Source: CAMAPP01 sp046153685
GTDB lineage: Bacteria > Pseudomonadota > Alphaproteobacteria > CADEGL01
Length of the DNA: 64,000 bases
Assembly: GCA_046153685.1 (NCBI GenBank)
Contig: JBJXGH010000002.1
Location: 1-64,000 of the forward strand
Direction: 5' to 3'
Positions within the stretch are counted from its first letter, which is position 1, and the number at the start of each line of letters is the position of its first letter. Both the position numbers and the translations under genes were made by a program. Below, in pieces: positions 52,095 through 60,734 of this stretch. The notes beneath the pieces were generated by a model that was not told the DNA's origin, did no database searches, and saw only the letters and a list, made by a program, of their open reading frames with translations.

Positions 52095-52892
52095 TCAGCG
52101 ACCCTCGAAGCGCGGCTTTTCCTTGGCCAGGAATGCGCGCACGCCCTCGCGGTAATCGGCCGTGTCGAAGGCGGCGAAGCCCTCGGCCGCTTCCGCCGCC
52201 GTCAGCGGCGCGCCGGCCATCAGCCGGCACAAGAACTTCTTGTGCCAACGATTGACCAGCGGCGCGCCCTCGGCGATACGCGCCGCGGCCGCTTGCGCCT
52301 CGGCGAAGACGCGGTCATCCGCTACCACCCTGGTGACAAGTCCCTTGGCGCGCGCTTCGGCGGCGTCGAACACCCGGCCCTCGAACAAAATCTCGAGCGC
52401 GGTCGCGCGCCCGACGAGGGCGATGAGCGCCGCCATTTCCGGATATGCCATTACCACGCCGATGCGGTTGATCGGCACGCCGAAGCGGCTCGATTCCCCG
52501 CATAATCGCAGATCGCACATCGCCGCGAGCTCGAGTCCGCCGCCGACGCACACCCCGCAAATCGCGGCGAGCGTGGGATGCGGGCAGTCGCCGATGGCGC
52601 CCATGGCACGGTGCATGAGTGCGCCGTAGCGCGCGGCCTGTGCACCGTCGGCGCGGGCGGTTTGAAACTCGGCGATATCGGCGCCGGGACTGAAGGCACG
52701 CTCGCCCGCGCCGCGCAGGACGACGCAGCGCACGGTCATATCCGCCCCTAGTTCCTCGAAGGCGTCGCCCACCGCCTTCCACATGGCGGCGTTGAGCGCG
52801 TTCAGCTTGTCCGGCCTGTTGAGCGTGACAGTCGCGACATGGTCCGCGCTTTGGGCGACGGCAAGGCGCTCGACGACGACGACATCCGCCAT
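52095..52892 (-). CDS. Enoyl-CoA hydratase/isomerase family protein
   Basis: A 265-residue crotonase-fold enzyme. Typical blocks: ATVTLNRPDKLNALNAAMW, the oxyanion-hole segment GERAFSPGADIAEF and CGVCVGGGLELAAMCDLRL. At the usual catalytic-Glu strand it reads FGVPINRIGVVMAYPEMAAL, where Glu is replaced, so it may not be a simple hydratase. The ATG at 52892 has a good purine-rich ribosome site. It is the first gene of a short operon with the CoA transferase. Confidence 0.87.
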   Translation of the reverse strand: MADVVVVERLAVAQSADHVATVTLNRPDKLNALNAAMWKAVGDAFEELGADMTVRCVVLRGAGERAFSPGADIAEFQTARADGAQAARYGALMHRAMGAIGDCPHPTLAAICGVCVGGGLELAAMCDLRLCGESSRFGVPINRIGVVMAYPEMAALIALVGRATALEILFEGRVFDAAEARAKGLVTRVVADDRVFAEAQAAAARIAEGAPLVNRWHKKFLCRLMAGAPLTAAEAAEGFAAFDTADYREGVRAFLAKEKPRFEGR

Positions 52893-52979
52893 TTTCCTCT
52901 CCCTGTGCCGGTACTCTAGCAGCCTCGCCGTCACTTGTCGGCTGGAAGCGGGCGCCGATGGCGGCTATTCTGAAGCGGA

Positions 52980-53354
52980 ATGAGTGAAAACGAAGCGATC
53001 GCCCGAGTCCGATCCGCGCTCGAAACACTGGCGCGCGGCCGGCGCACGATCACCTACAAGGAATTGGTCGAGCTCGCGGCCGTGCCGGAGCCCCAACGCA
53101 TTCACCGTTTGACCTTGTGGCTGGAAGGTCTCGCGCGCGCCGATCACGAGGCGGGTGCGCCCTTGCTGGCGGCGCTCGCCGTCAGCCGCGTGTCGCCCGG
53201 CATTCCGGGGCGCGGATTCTTTCAATTGATTGCGGCCCTGGGTCGCTATTCGGGGCCCGAGGATGGGGCCGAGGCGGCGCGCCACCACGCGCGCGAGATC
53301 GAGCGCGTCTATGCGGCATGGAGCCGTACGGGACAGGGCGGCGAGAGCGCTTGA
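52980..53354 (+). CDS. Conserved-looking small protein of unknown function
   Basis: A 124-residue protein, mostly helical by pattern, with a winged-helix-like start (ALETLARGRRTITYKELVELAAVPEPQRIHRL) and a distinctive SRVSPGIPGRGFFQLIAALGRYSGP segment. It has no signal peptide or membrane helix. I do not recognise a named family. It lies 73 bp before potD in the same direction and divergent from the enoyl-CoA hydratase. A DNA-binding role is possible from the N-terminus but not shown. Confidence 0.7.
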   Translation: MSENEAIARVRSALETLARGRRTITYKELVELAAVPEPQRIHRLTLWLEGLARADHEAGAPLLAALAVSRVSPGIPGRGFFQLIAALGRYSGPEDGAEAARHHAREIERVYAAWSRTGQGGESA

Positions 53355-53427
53355 CCGCCCCAGCCTTCCGCCGTTACCCAGAAGACCTCGCGGCGCGGGG
53401 GCCGCGGCGGCAAGGAACGAGGCGATC

Positions 53428-54513
53428 ATGTTCGACACCAAGCAGCCTTGGTTGACGCGTCGGCGCTTCATGGCGGCAAGCTCGGCCGCCATCGCAATGT
53501 CTCTGGTGCCAGGAGGCGCTTTCGCGCAAACCAAGAAGGGCCGCAAAAAGCTCAATATCTACAATTTCGACACCTATATCGGCGAAAGCACGCTGGCCGA
53601 TTTCACCGCCCGCAGCGGCCTAGCCGTGCGCTACGACACCTACGCCAGCAACGAGGAATTGTTCGCCAAGCTGAAGAGGAAAAATCCCGGCTACGACATC
53701 ATCGTGCCCAGCGACTACATGATCGAGACGATGATCGGTGCCAAGCTATTGCTGGCACTCGATCACGCAAAACTGCCCAACCTCGCCCATATCGCGCCCG
53801 CGTTCACCGATCCGCCCTTCGATCCGGGCATGAAACACTCCGTACCCTATATGTGGGGAACGGTCGGCATCGGTTACCGGAAATCCAAGGTCCAGGGCAT
53901 TCCCGTGACCTGGTCCTATATCTTCGGCCCCGAGGCCAATGCCTATAAGGGCCGCATCGTGCCCATCGACGACATGCGCGTCGTGCTCGGTGCCGCGCTC
54001 AAATATCTCGGCTACAGTCTGAACACCACCAAAGCCGAGGAAATCGCCAAGGCGCGCGATCTGGTGATCCAGGCCAAGAAGAACTTCAAATCGTTCTCAC
54101 CCGATTCCGGCCAGGACATGCTGCTGGCGGGCGATGCCGATTTGGTCATCGAATATAATGGCGACATCGTCCAAGTTCAGCGCAAGGACAAGGATCTGGC
54201 GTACGTGCTGCCCAAGGAGGGCGGACAGCGCTGGACCGATTGCCTGTGCATTCCCAGGGGCGCACCCAATGTCGAGGCGGCGCACGCCTTCATCGATTTC
54301 GTCCACGGGGCGAAGGAAAACGCCCATATCGTGAATACGATCCATTACGCGACGCCAAACGCCGAAGGACGAAAGCTGCAATCCGCCGAGGACAAGCAGA
54401 ATCCGGCGATCTATCCATCGGAGGAGGCGATCGTGCGCTGCGAAACCATGATCGATCTCGGCAAGGCGACGAAGCTCTACGACCAGGCCTGGACGAAGAT
54501 CAAGGCCAGCTAG
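53428..54513 (+). CDS. potD: Polyamine ABC transporter substrate-binding protein
   Basis: A 361-residue periplasmic protein. The N-terminal TRRRFMAASSAAIAMSLVPGGAFAQ looks like a Tat-type signal. The mature part is PotD/PotF-like: LNIYNFDTYIGESTLADFTARSG, YDIIVPSDYMIETMI, SVPYMWGTVGIGY, SYIFGPEANAYKGRIVPIDDMR and ADLVIEYNGD. It probably binds spermidine or putrescine. The ATG at 53428 follows AAGGAACGAGG. First gene of potD-B-C-A. Confidence 0.92.
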   Translation: MFDTKQPWLTRRRFMAASSAAIAMSLVPGGAFAQTKKGRKKLNIYNFDTYIGESTLADFTARSGLAVRYDTYASNEELFAKLKRKNPGYDIIVPSDYMIETMIGAKLLLALDHAKLPNLAHIAPAFTDPPFDPGMKHSVPYMWGTVGIGYRKSKVQGIPVTWSYIFGPEANAYKGRIVPIDDMRVVLGAALKYLGYSLNTTKAEEIAKARDLVIQAKKNFKSFSPDSGQDMLLAGDADLVIEYNGDIVQVQRKDKDLAYVLPKEGGQRWTDCLCIPRGAPNVEAAHAFIDFVHGAKENAHIVNTIHYATPNAEGRKLQSAEDKQNPAIYPSEEAIVRCETMIDLGKATKLYDQAWTKIKAS

Positions 54514-54527
54514 GCAAGAGGTCCGCG

Positions 54528-55448
54528 ATGGACGATGGCAGGCGCGCGGCGGACGATTGGCGGCGCGCGCGCGGGACGTTCCTTGCCCTTTTCGGTCCCG
54601 GAAGCGCGTGGCTGGCCGTGTTTTTCACCGCGCCGCTCGCCCTCATCTGGCTCTACGGTTTCAGCGAAAGCGATCGCTTCGGCGATCCGACACTCGTTCC
54701 GACGGCCGAGAACTACGAACGTGCCTTCGAGTGGGTGCATCTCGCCATCGCGGCGAAGTCGGCGCGCATCGCGGCCGAGGTCACGGCGATCTCGGTTCTG
54801 ATCGGATTTCCGGTGGCGCTCGGCATCGCGTTCGCGCCCGCGCGCTGGAAAACCCCGCTGCTGGTGCTCGTCATGTTGCCGTTCTGGACCAATCTTCTGA
54901 TCCGCACCTATGCCTGGATCGCCGTGTTGCGCACGCGCGGCTATTTGAACGGCGCCCTCGAATATCTCCACGCGCGCGCGACCGTCGTGGCGGACGCGCT
55001 CGGCCTACCCGGATTGTTCGGCGCCTTCGCGCCGCTCAATCTACTCTACCAGGAATCGGCTGTGATCGTGGCACTCGTCCACCTTCATCTGCCGTTCCTG
55101 GTGCTGCCGCTCTATGCCGTACTTGATCGCATGGATCGCTCGCTGATCGAGGCCAGCCTCGATTTGGGCGCGAGCCAATGGCTGACGTTTCGCGCGGTAA
55201 TCGTGCCGACGGCGATGCCGGGCCTCGTCACCGGCGCCCTGCTGGTGTTCATCTTGTGCCTCGGCAATTTCGTCGTGCCCGACCTGCTAGGCGGCACGGA
55301 CGCCATCATGCTCGGCAATCTCATAGCCCAGCAATTCGGCGCGGCGCGCGACTGGCCCTTCGGCGCGGTTTTGTCGCTGCTTTTGCTTTACGCGACCTTT
55401 CTCGCGCTTTGGCTGCGGGCGCGTCTTGCGCGCGGGCGGGCGGCGTGA
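54528..55448 (+). CDS. potB: Polyamine ABC transporter permease (PotB-like)
   Basis: A 306-residue inner-membrane permease with six predicted helices and the transporter coupling loop EASLDLGASQWLTFRAVIVPTAMPG (EAA motif). FWTNLLIRTYAWIAVLRTRG is typical of PotB. Start at ATG 54528 after AAGAGG, 14 bp past potD. The stop overlaps the potC start (GTGA). Confidence 0.92.
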   Translation: MDDGRRAADDWRRARGTFLALFGPGSAWLAVFFTAPLALIWLYGFSESDRFGDPTLVPTAENYERAFEWVHLAIAAKSARIAAEVTAISVLIGFPVALGIAFAPARWKTPLLVLVMLPFWTNLLIRTYAWIAVLRTRGYLNGALEYLHARATVVADALGLPGLFGAFAPLNLLYQESAVIVALVHLHLPFLVLPLYAVLDRMDRSLIEASLDLGASQWLTFRAVIVPTAMPGLVTGALLVFILCLGNFVVPDLLGGTDAIMLGNLIAQQFGAARDWPFGAVLSLLLLYATFLALWLRARLARGRAA

Positions 55449-56245
55449 CGGCGGCGCCGCTCGACTATGCGCGCCGCGCCTGGATGAAGGCGGTCTTCGC
55501 CGTCACCTTTCTGTTCCTATACTTCCCGATCGTCGCCCTCATCGTCTTCAGCTTCAACAGCGGCACGCGCGGCGTGGCATGGGAAGGTTTCACCTTCGCC
55601 CACTACATCAAGGCCTACGGCAACGAGCAACTCCACGAGGCATTCGTGAACAGCCTCGTCGTCGCCGTCGTGTCCTCCGTCTTGGCTACGGTGCTCGGCG
55701 CGGGGCTTGGCGTGGGGCTGCAACGTTTCCGCTTTCCCGGGCGCGCGGCCTTCGAGGGCTGGCTGTATCTGCCGGTCGCCATTCCGGAGATTTGCATGGC
55801 CGTGGCCTTGCTCGCCTTCTTCGCGGCGCTCGACATCGATTTGGGCCTGCCGACCGTCATCGCCGGCCATGTCGCCTTTTCCATCCCGTTCGTCGCGCTA
55901 GTCGTGCGCGCGCGTTACCGGCGATTCGATCCGGCGCTGGCCGAGGCGAGCCGCGATCTCGGCGCGAGCGAGTGGCAAACCTTTAGCCGCATCGTCTTGC
56001 CCTATCTCGCGCCGGCTCTCGCGGCGGGGGCGCTGCTCGCCTTCACGCTGTCGATCGACGATTTCGTCATCACCTTCTTCACCACCGGCCCCGGCTCGAC
56101 CACCCTGCCGGTCAAGATCTATTCCATGGTCCGCTTAGGCGTCTCACCCGAGATCAACGCAGCCTCGACCGTGCTGATCGCGCTCACCGCCGCATTGGTG
56201 GTGTTGGTCGCGCGCCTTCAGGGCCGCAAGGTGCTTGCGTCATGA
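55445..56245 (+). CDS. potC: Polyamine ABC transporter permease (PotC-like)
   Basis: A 266-residue inner-membrane permease, six helices, with YFPIVALIVFSFNSGTRGVAWEGFTFAHY at the start and the EAA loop EASRDLGASEWQTFSRIVLPYLAPA. FTLSIDDFVITFFTTGPGSTTLPVKIYSM is a PotC hallmark. The GTG at 55445 overlaps the potB stop. Its own stop overlaps the first of three repeated ATG codons that precede potA. Confidence 0.92.
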   Translation: MTAAPLDYARRAWMKAVFAVTFLFLYFPIVALIVFSFNSGTRGVAWEGFTFAHYIKAYGNEQLHEAFVNSLVVAVVSSVLATVLGAGLGVGLQRFRFPGRAAFEGWLYLPVAIPEICMAVALLAFFAALDIDLGLPTVIAGHVAFSIPFVALVVRARYRRFDPALAEASRDLGASEWQTFSRIVLPYLAPALAAGALLAFTLSIDDFVITFFTTGPGSTTLPVKIYSMVRLGVSPEINAASTVLIALTAALVVLVARLQGRKVLAS

Positions 56246-56309
56246 GCGCGCCTCCGGAGTTCTCGTCATGAGTGCGCCTCCGGAGTTCTCGTCATGAGTG
56301 CGCCTCCGG
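56240..56309 (+). repeat. 2.7-copy 26-bp tandem repeat at the potC/potA junction
   Basis: A 26-bp unit is present at 56240-56265 and 56266-56291, with the first 18 bp again at 56292-56309. Every copy carries ATGA, and GGAG lies 8 bp before the next ATG. The ATGs at 56242 and 56268 each open a 9-codon frame (M-S-A-P-P-E-F-S-S) whose TGA overlaps the following ATG. The third ATG (56294) is the real potA start. The result is a chain of two tiny ORFs that could pass ribosomes from potC to potA by termination-reinitiation. Confidence 0.9.
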
Positions 56310-57397
56310 CGCTCGCGGCGCGCGAGTTGTCGAAGCGCTTCCCCGACGGCACGCTCGCCGTTGACCGCGTCAGCTTCGAGATCGCGCCCGGCGAGTTTTT
56401 CGCCCTGCTTGGCCCTTCGGGATGCGGCAAGACGACGCTCTTGCGCATGTTCGCCGGGCTCGAAATCCCGAGCGGCGGGCGAGTCGAAATCCAGGGCGCG
56501 GACATGACCGCCATCGCGCCCAATCGCCGACCGGTCAACATGGTGTTCCAGTCCTACGCATTGTTCCCCCACATGACCGTGGCCCGGAACGTGGGCTATG
56601 GCCTATCGGTCACGCGCGTGCCCGAAGCCGAACTGCGGACCCGCGTGGCCGAGGCGCTGGCGCTGGTGCGGATGGAGGAATTCGGCGGCCGGATGCCCGA
56701 TGCCCTTTCGGGCGGCCAGCGCCAGCGCGTGGCGCTGGCCCGGGCATTGGTGAAACGTCCCCTCGTTCTGCTGCTCGACGAGCCTCTGGCCGCGCTCGAC
56801 GCCGCGCTGCGCGCCGCCATGCGCGCGGAATTGGTGAATTTGCAGCGCAAACTCGGCATCGCCTTCGTCTTCGTGACGCACGATCAGGACGAGGCACTGT
56901 CGATAGCGGACCGCATCGCGGTCATGGACGCGGGCCGCGTGCGCCAGCTCGCCGACCCCCGGACGCTTTATGACGCGCCCAATAGCCGTTTCGTCGCCAC
57001 CTTCATCGGTAAAGCCAATCTGTTCGAGGCGCGCATCGCCGAGCACGCACATGGCCACCTCCGGATCGAATCGGACGCGCTGGGCGCTGTCGTGCTCGGC
57101 GGAGCGAGCGTAATCGGCGGCACCTTTGCCGCGGGCGGGCGCATCGCCTTGGCCATACGCCCCGAGCGCGTGGCCATGGGCGAAGACGAGCCCGAAGCCG
57201 CGCGCATATCCGTGCGCGCGCGCTTGGCCGAGATCGCCTATTACGGCAAAGAAACCGAATACACCTTCCACGGCCCTGCCGGCGCGCGCATCGTCGTGCG
57301 CCGGCCCAATGCGGGCGATAGCGCGCGGCCGAGCGTGCGGGGCGACGAACGGTGGCTGTCGTGGCGCGAGGAGGACATGATCGTGCTTACCGATTAG
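56294..57397 (+). CDS. potA: Polyamine ABC transporter ATP-binding protein
   Basis: A 367-residue ABC ATPase. Walker A is LGPSGCGKTTLLR, the Q-loop is FQSYALFPHM, the signature is LSGGQRQRVALARAL, Walker B is LVLLLDEPLAALD, and the H-loop is FVFVTHDQDEAL. The TOBE domain follows (FIGKANLFEARI; IALAIRPERVAMG). It energises PotBC uptake. It starts at the third repeated ATG. Its 3' end overlaps the convergent permease gene by 4 bp. Confidence 0.94.
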   Translation: MSAPPALAARELSKRFPDGTLAVDRVSFEIAPGEFFALLGPSGCGKTTLLRMFAGLEIPSGGRVEIQGADMTAIAPNRRPVNMVFQSYALFPHMTVARNVGYGLSVTRVPEAELRTRVAEALALVRMEEFGGRMPDALSGGQRQRVALARALVKRPLVLLLDEPLAALDAALRAAMRAELVNLQRKLGIAFVFVTHDQDEALSIADRIAVMDAGRVRQLADPRTLYDAPNSRFVATFIGKANLFEARIAEHAHGHLRIESDALGAVVLGGASVIGGTFAAGGRIALAIRPERVAMGEDEPEAARISVRARLAEIAYYGKETEYTFHGPAGARIVVRRPNAGDSARPSVRGDERWLSWREEDMIVLTD

Positions 57398-58635
57398 GTC
57401 AGTGCCGCCACCATGAGCGCAAGACAGCTTAGGGCCGCGAGCGGCGGCACCCAGCGCGGCGCGCGAATCGCGAGGTCCGGGCGAGGTTCGCGAATCTGAA
57501 CTCGCCAAAGCCCGGCGCTGACCAGGGCGAAAACCGCGAGCGTAAGCGCGCTCGTCATCGCGACCAGCCAGCCGAAATCGAGGACGGCTGCGAGCACGAG
57601 GACCATGGCGCCGCAAGCGAGCGTGGCATGGGTCGGCACCGCATGGCGCGCGCCCAAATGGCCGAGCCAAGGAGGCAGCCAGCCGCGCCGGGACATGCCG
57701 TAGGCGAGACGCGCCACCATGATGATTTCGACCAGAACGCCGTTGAGCGTGGCGATGAGGGCGATACCGGTAAACCAAGTTCCGCAGCCATGGCCGCGCG
57801 CCTCGATCACGCGGCAGAGCGCCAAGGGCGAGCGGGCCAAGTCCTCGGGCGCAACCACAGCGACCGCCACCAGAGCGACGCCGGAGTAAAGCAGCGTCGA
57901 AATCAGCACCGCGAGCACGATAGCGCGCGGCAGGGCAGTAATCACGTCTCGGGTTTCCTCGGCCATGTTGGCCATGGTCTCGAAACCGATGAAGGCGAAG
58001 AACGCGATGAACGCGCCGCTCGCCACGCCGAGAAGCGTGGCGGTCGCGGGCACGCCCTCGGGCAAATATGCCGAAAGCGATGACGGCACGGCTGCAATAC
58101 CCGTTGCCATCACGAACAAAAGACCCGCGATTTCGACCACCGTGATCACCGCCGCGACCGAGACGCTCTCGACCACGCCCCGGCATGCCAGCGCCGTGAA
58201 CACGGCGACGATGAGCGCCGCGCCCAAGGGCTCGGAGACCGGAATCAATTGGGCGAGAAAGCCCGCTCCACCGCGCGCAATCGAGGACGCGGCAACCATC
58301 GCCGCGCCCGCCACGGCGATTCCGGTGGCGCGCGCCAGCACGGGCGAGCCGAAGGCGACTTGCACATAGGCGGCGGCGCCGGCGGCTTCGGGGAAGCGGG
58401 CGGTGAATTCGGCATAAACAAGCCCCGTCAGCGCGGCGAGCGCGCCCGCAACGGCGAACGCGATGGGCGCCATCGCGCCCGCTTCGGCCACGACCTGACC
58501 CACGGCAACATAGATGCCGGCGCCGATGATGGTGCCAAGACCATAGGCCAGAACGAGCGGCATCCCGAGCGCGCGGCGAAGGCGCGGCGGGCCGGGCGGT
58601 TTCGGGGCGCCGTCGGGCGCCGTCTCATGCGACAT
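57394..58635 (-). CDS. APC-family amino acid/polyamine permease
   Basis: A 413-residue membrane protein with about 12 hydrophobic helices. The opening YGLGTIIGAGIYVAVGQVVAEAGAMAP and the helix-6 block FIAFFAFIGFETMANMAEETRDV are diagnostic of the APC superfamily. It probably imports amino acids or polyamines by proton or cation coupling; the substrate cannot be read from sequence. It converges on the pot operon, so antisense effects between the overlapping ends are possible. Confidence 0.9.
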   Translation of the reverse strand: MSHETAPDGAPKPPGPPRLRRALGMPLVLAYGLGTIIGAGIYVAVGQVVAEAGAMAPIAFAVAGALAALTGLVYAEFTARFPEAAGAAAYVQVAFGSPVLARATGIAVAGAAMVAASSIARGGAGFLAQLIPVSEPLGAALIVAVFTALACRGVVESVSVAAVITVVEIAGLLFVMATGIAAVPSSLSAYLPEGVPATATLLGVASGAFIAFFAFIGFETMANMAEETRDVITALPRAIVLAVLISTLLYSGVALVAVAVVAPEDLARSPLALCRVIEARGHGCGTWFTGIALIATLNGVLVEIIMVARLAYGMSRRGWLPPWLGHLGARHAVPTHATLACGAMVLVLAAVLDFGWLVAMTSALTLAVFALVSAGLWRVQIREPRPDLAIRAPRWVPPLAALSCLALMVAALT

Positions 58636-58805
58636 AAAATACCCATCTTCCGGCGGGTCGATCAGGTCGATGCCGCCTTATCGAGAAAGCTAATTTTATC
58701 ACCCCGGGCTGCACGGCCATTGACCTATCTCAGGGCGGGATGTTCATGGTTTCGGTTCAGTGCGCAAATCCCGCGCACGCGAGGGCGCACGGCCGAAGGG
58801 CATCG

Positions 58806-60350
58806 ATGGTGACGCGCGACGCCGTCCAGGACCAGGTCATCGAATTCTTGACCGACCCGCGCACGCACGGCGCGCCGGTCGAGCGTATCGACACGCATTG
58901 CTCGATCGTTTTTCTCGCGGGCGAGCGCGCCCTCAAGCTCAAGCGCGCCATTCGCCTGCCCTATCTCGACTACTCGACCCTCGCGTTGCGCCGCGCCCTG
59001 TGCGAGGCCGAAGTCGCGTTGAACCGGCGCACGGCGCCGACGCTGTACCTCGGTACGGTGGCCGTCACGCGCGCGCCCGATGGCCGCCTCGCGCTCGACG
59101 GCCCTGGCGTGCCGGTCGAATACCTGGTGGACATGCGTCGCTTTCCTGACCAGGCGCTGTTCGAAGCCTTGGCGCGCGCGGGGCGGCTCGATTCCGCCCT
59201 GGTCGAGGATGCGGCGCGCGCGACCGCGCGCCTTCACACATGCGCCGAAATACACCGCGACCACGGCGGGCACGCCGCCTTGTCTTGGCTTCTCGACGCC
59301 AACGCCGAAGCGTTCGCACCCGCGATCCCGGAGGTGTTTTCCCGCGAGGACGTGGCCGGCCTCGGCCGCGCGCAACGCGCCGAGCTCGCGCGGCAATCAG
59401 TCCTGCTCGATGCGCGGCGCGAGGAAGGCCACGTGCGTCGTTGCCATGGCGATTTGCATCTACGAAATATCGTGCTGCTCGACGGCCGCGCGACGCCGTT
59501 CGACGGCATCGAGTTCGACGACCGTCTGGCCTGCATCGATGTGCTGTACGATCTGGCTTTCCTGTTGATGGATTTGGCCCATCGCGGCCTTGACCGCTTG
59601 GCCAACGCGGCCTTCAACGCCTATCTCGAGGAAACGGACGAAGCGGGCGGCTTGGCGCTGTTGCCTTTGTTCCTGTCATTGCGCGCACGCGTGCGCGCCC
59701 ATGTCGGCGCGCCCTCCGCCTCGCTGGCGCCCAACGCCTGCGAGGCCGAACGCCAGCGCGCGGCCGCGCGTGCCTATCTCGACCATGCCCGCGCCTGCCT
59801 CGGCCCTGCCCCGGCCATGCTCGTCGCCGTGGGCGGCTTGTCCGGCACGGGGAAAACCACCTTGGCGCGAGCCATCGCTCCGGCCATCGGCTCGTCGCCT
59901 GGAGCGTTGCTGCTGCGGAGCGACCTCTTGCGCAAGCGCCTCATGGGCGTCCAACCCTTGGAACGCCTGCCCGCGTCCGCCTATGGCCCCGAAACGGCGC
60001 GGCGCGTCTATGCCGAAATCGGCGAACGCGCCGCGTCGGCCTTGGGAGCGAACCGCTCGGTCATTGCCGATGCCGTCTTTGCCAAGCCCGAGGAACGCGA
60101 TGCGATCGCCGCCATCGCGGCGCGCGCCGGCGTCAAGTTTCAAGCCATCTGGCTCGAAGCGCCGCTTGCGCTTCGCGGGTTGCGTTTGGACCGAAGGCTC
60201 AACGACGCCTCCGATGCCACGGCGGACATCGCCCGCGCGCAGGACAGCTACGATATTGGGGCCATGGATTGGCCACGCATCGCCGCCACGAGCGAGCCGG
60301 ACGCGGTCGCGGACGCGGCAGCGCGGTTGCTCGGCCTATCGATCAAATAA
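58806..60350 (+). CDS. Fused aminoglycoside-phosphotransferase-like and P-loop kinase protein
   Basis: A 514-residue cytosolic protein of a conserved two-domain type. The N-terminal half is kinase-like, with VFLAGERALKLKRAIRLPYLDYSTLALR, the catalytic-loop segment CHGDLHLRNIVLLDGRATPFDGIEFDD and YDLAFLLMDL. The C-terminal half is an AAA_33/zeta-toxin-like kinase with Walker A VGGLSGTGKTTLARAIAP at about 335-350 and LLLRSDLLRKRLMG. The biological substrate is unknown. I prefer ATG 58806 (GAAGGG upstream) to the open start at 58740. Its 3' end overlaps the convergent small gene by 8 bp. Confidence 0.85.
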   Translation: MVTRDAVQDQVIEFLTDPRTHGAPVERIDTHCSIVFLAGERALKLKRAIRLPYLDYSTLALRRALCEAEVALNRRTAPTLYLGTVAVTRAPDGRLALDGPGVPVEYLVDMRRFPDQALFEALARAGRLDSALVEDAARATARLHTCAEIHRDHGGHAALSWLLDANAEAFAPAIPEVFSREDVAGLGRAQRAELARQSVLLDARREEGHVRRCHGDLHLRNIVLLDGRATPFDGIEFDDRLACIDVLYDLAFLLMDLAHRGLDRLANAAFNAYLEETDEAGGLALLPLFLSLRARVRAHVGAPSASLAPNACEAERQRAAARAYLDHARACLGPAPAMLVAVGGLSGTGKTTLARAIAPAIGSSPGALLLRSDLLRKRLMGVQPLERLPASAYGPETARRVYAEIGERAASALGANRSVIADAVFAKPEERDAIAAIAARAGVKFQAIWLEAPLALRGLRLDRRLNDASDATADIARAQDSYDIGAMDWPRIAATSEPDAVADAAARLLGLSIK

Positions 60351-60618
60351 TAGGCGCGCGTGCGTCTTCGTGATTGGCCACAAACTGGCAGAGAACGACT
60401 TTAAGCTTGAGGGCGTGCAGATGGTCGCCACGCGCGTGCGCCGAAGCGATGTCGTCCAGAATCATGCGGCGGATGACTGGCACGCCCTCGGCGGTGTGCA
60501 GCAAGTAGTTTCCAAGTTCGAGCGCCGCGAGCTGCGGGATGTGTTCGTGCTCGGCGATTGCCTTCACTTCTTCCTCGGACAACTCGCACAGAGCCAGGCA
60601 ATCCCTGAAGGTCAACAC
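60343..60618 (-). CDS. Small protein of unknown function behind an Fnr/FixK-type promoter
   Basis: A 91-residue acidic/helical protein: LTFRDCLALCELSEEEVKAIAEHEHIPQLAALELGNYLLH, then VIRRMILDDIASAHARGDHLHALKLKVVL. It has three cysteines and no membrane segment. I chose the GTG at 60618 because GGGAGG lies 6 bp upstream; an ATG at 60648 and longer frames lack a ribosome site. The upstream promoter suggests expression under low oxygen. No known family recognised; a redox- or iron-linked role is only a guess from the regulation. Confidence 0.75.
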   Translation of the reverse strand: MLTFRDCLALCELSEEEVKAIAEHEHIPQLAALELGNYLLHTAEGVPVIRRMILDDIASAHARGDHLHALKLKVVLCQFVANHEDARAPII

Positions 60619-60656
60619 TTCGCGCCTCCCAACTTGCCCGCGCCACATGACGGAAC

Positions 60657-60704
60657 GGTTAAAGTTTAGTGACAAGACGCCTTGTGGCAATTGACCTGAA
60701 TCAA
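60657..60704 (-). promoter_or_regulatory. Class II Fnr/FixK-type promoter
   Basis: TTGACCTGAATCAA at 60691-60704 (plus-strand reading) matches the Fnr/FixK box TTGAY-N4-RTCAA. On the minus strand it is followed, after exactly 22 nt, by TAAACT (60668-60663), a good -10. This places the box centre at about -41.5, the classic activator position. The start codon of the small gene at 60618 is about 40 bp downstream of the predicted transcription start. Confidence 0.75.
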
Positions 60705-60734
60705 GGTGCACCCCGATGGGCGCAGCCTCGACCC

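Noticed and set aside
56603..58186. 527-codon minus-strand frame across potA and the APC permease
   Set aside because: It crosses a convergent gene junction and contains no domain; both underlying genes are certain.
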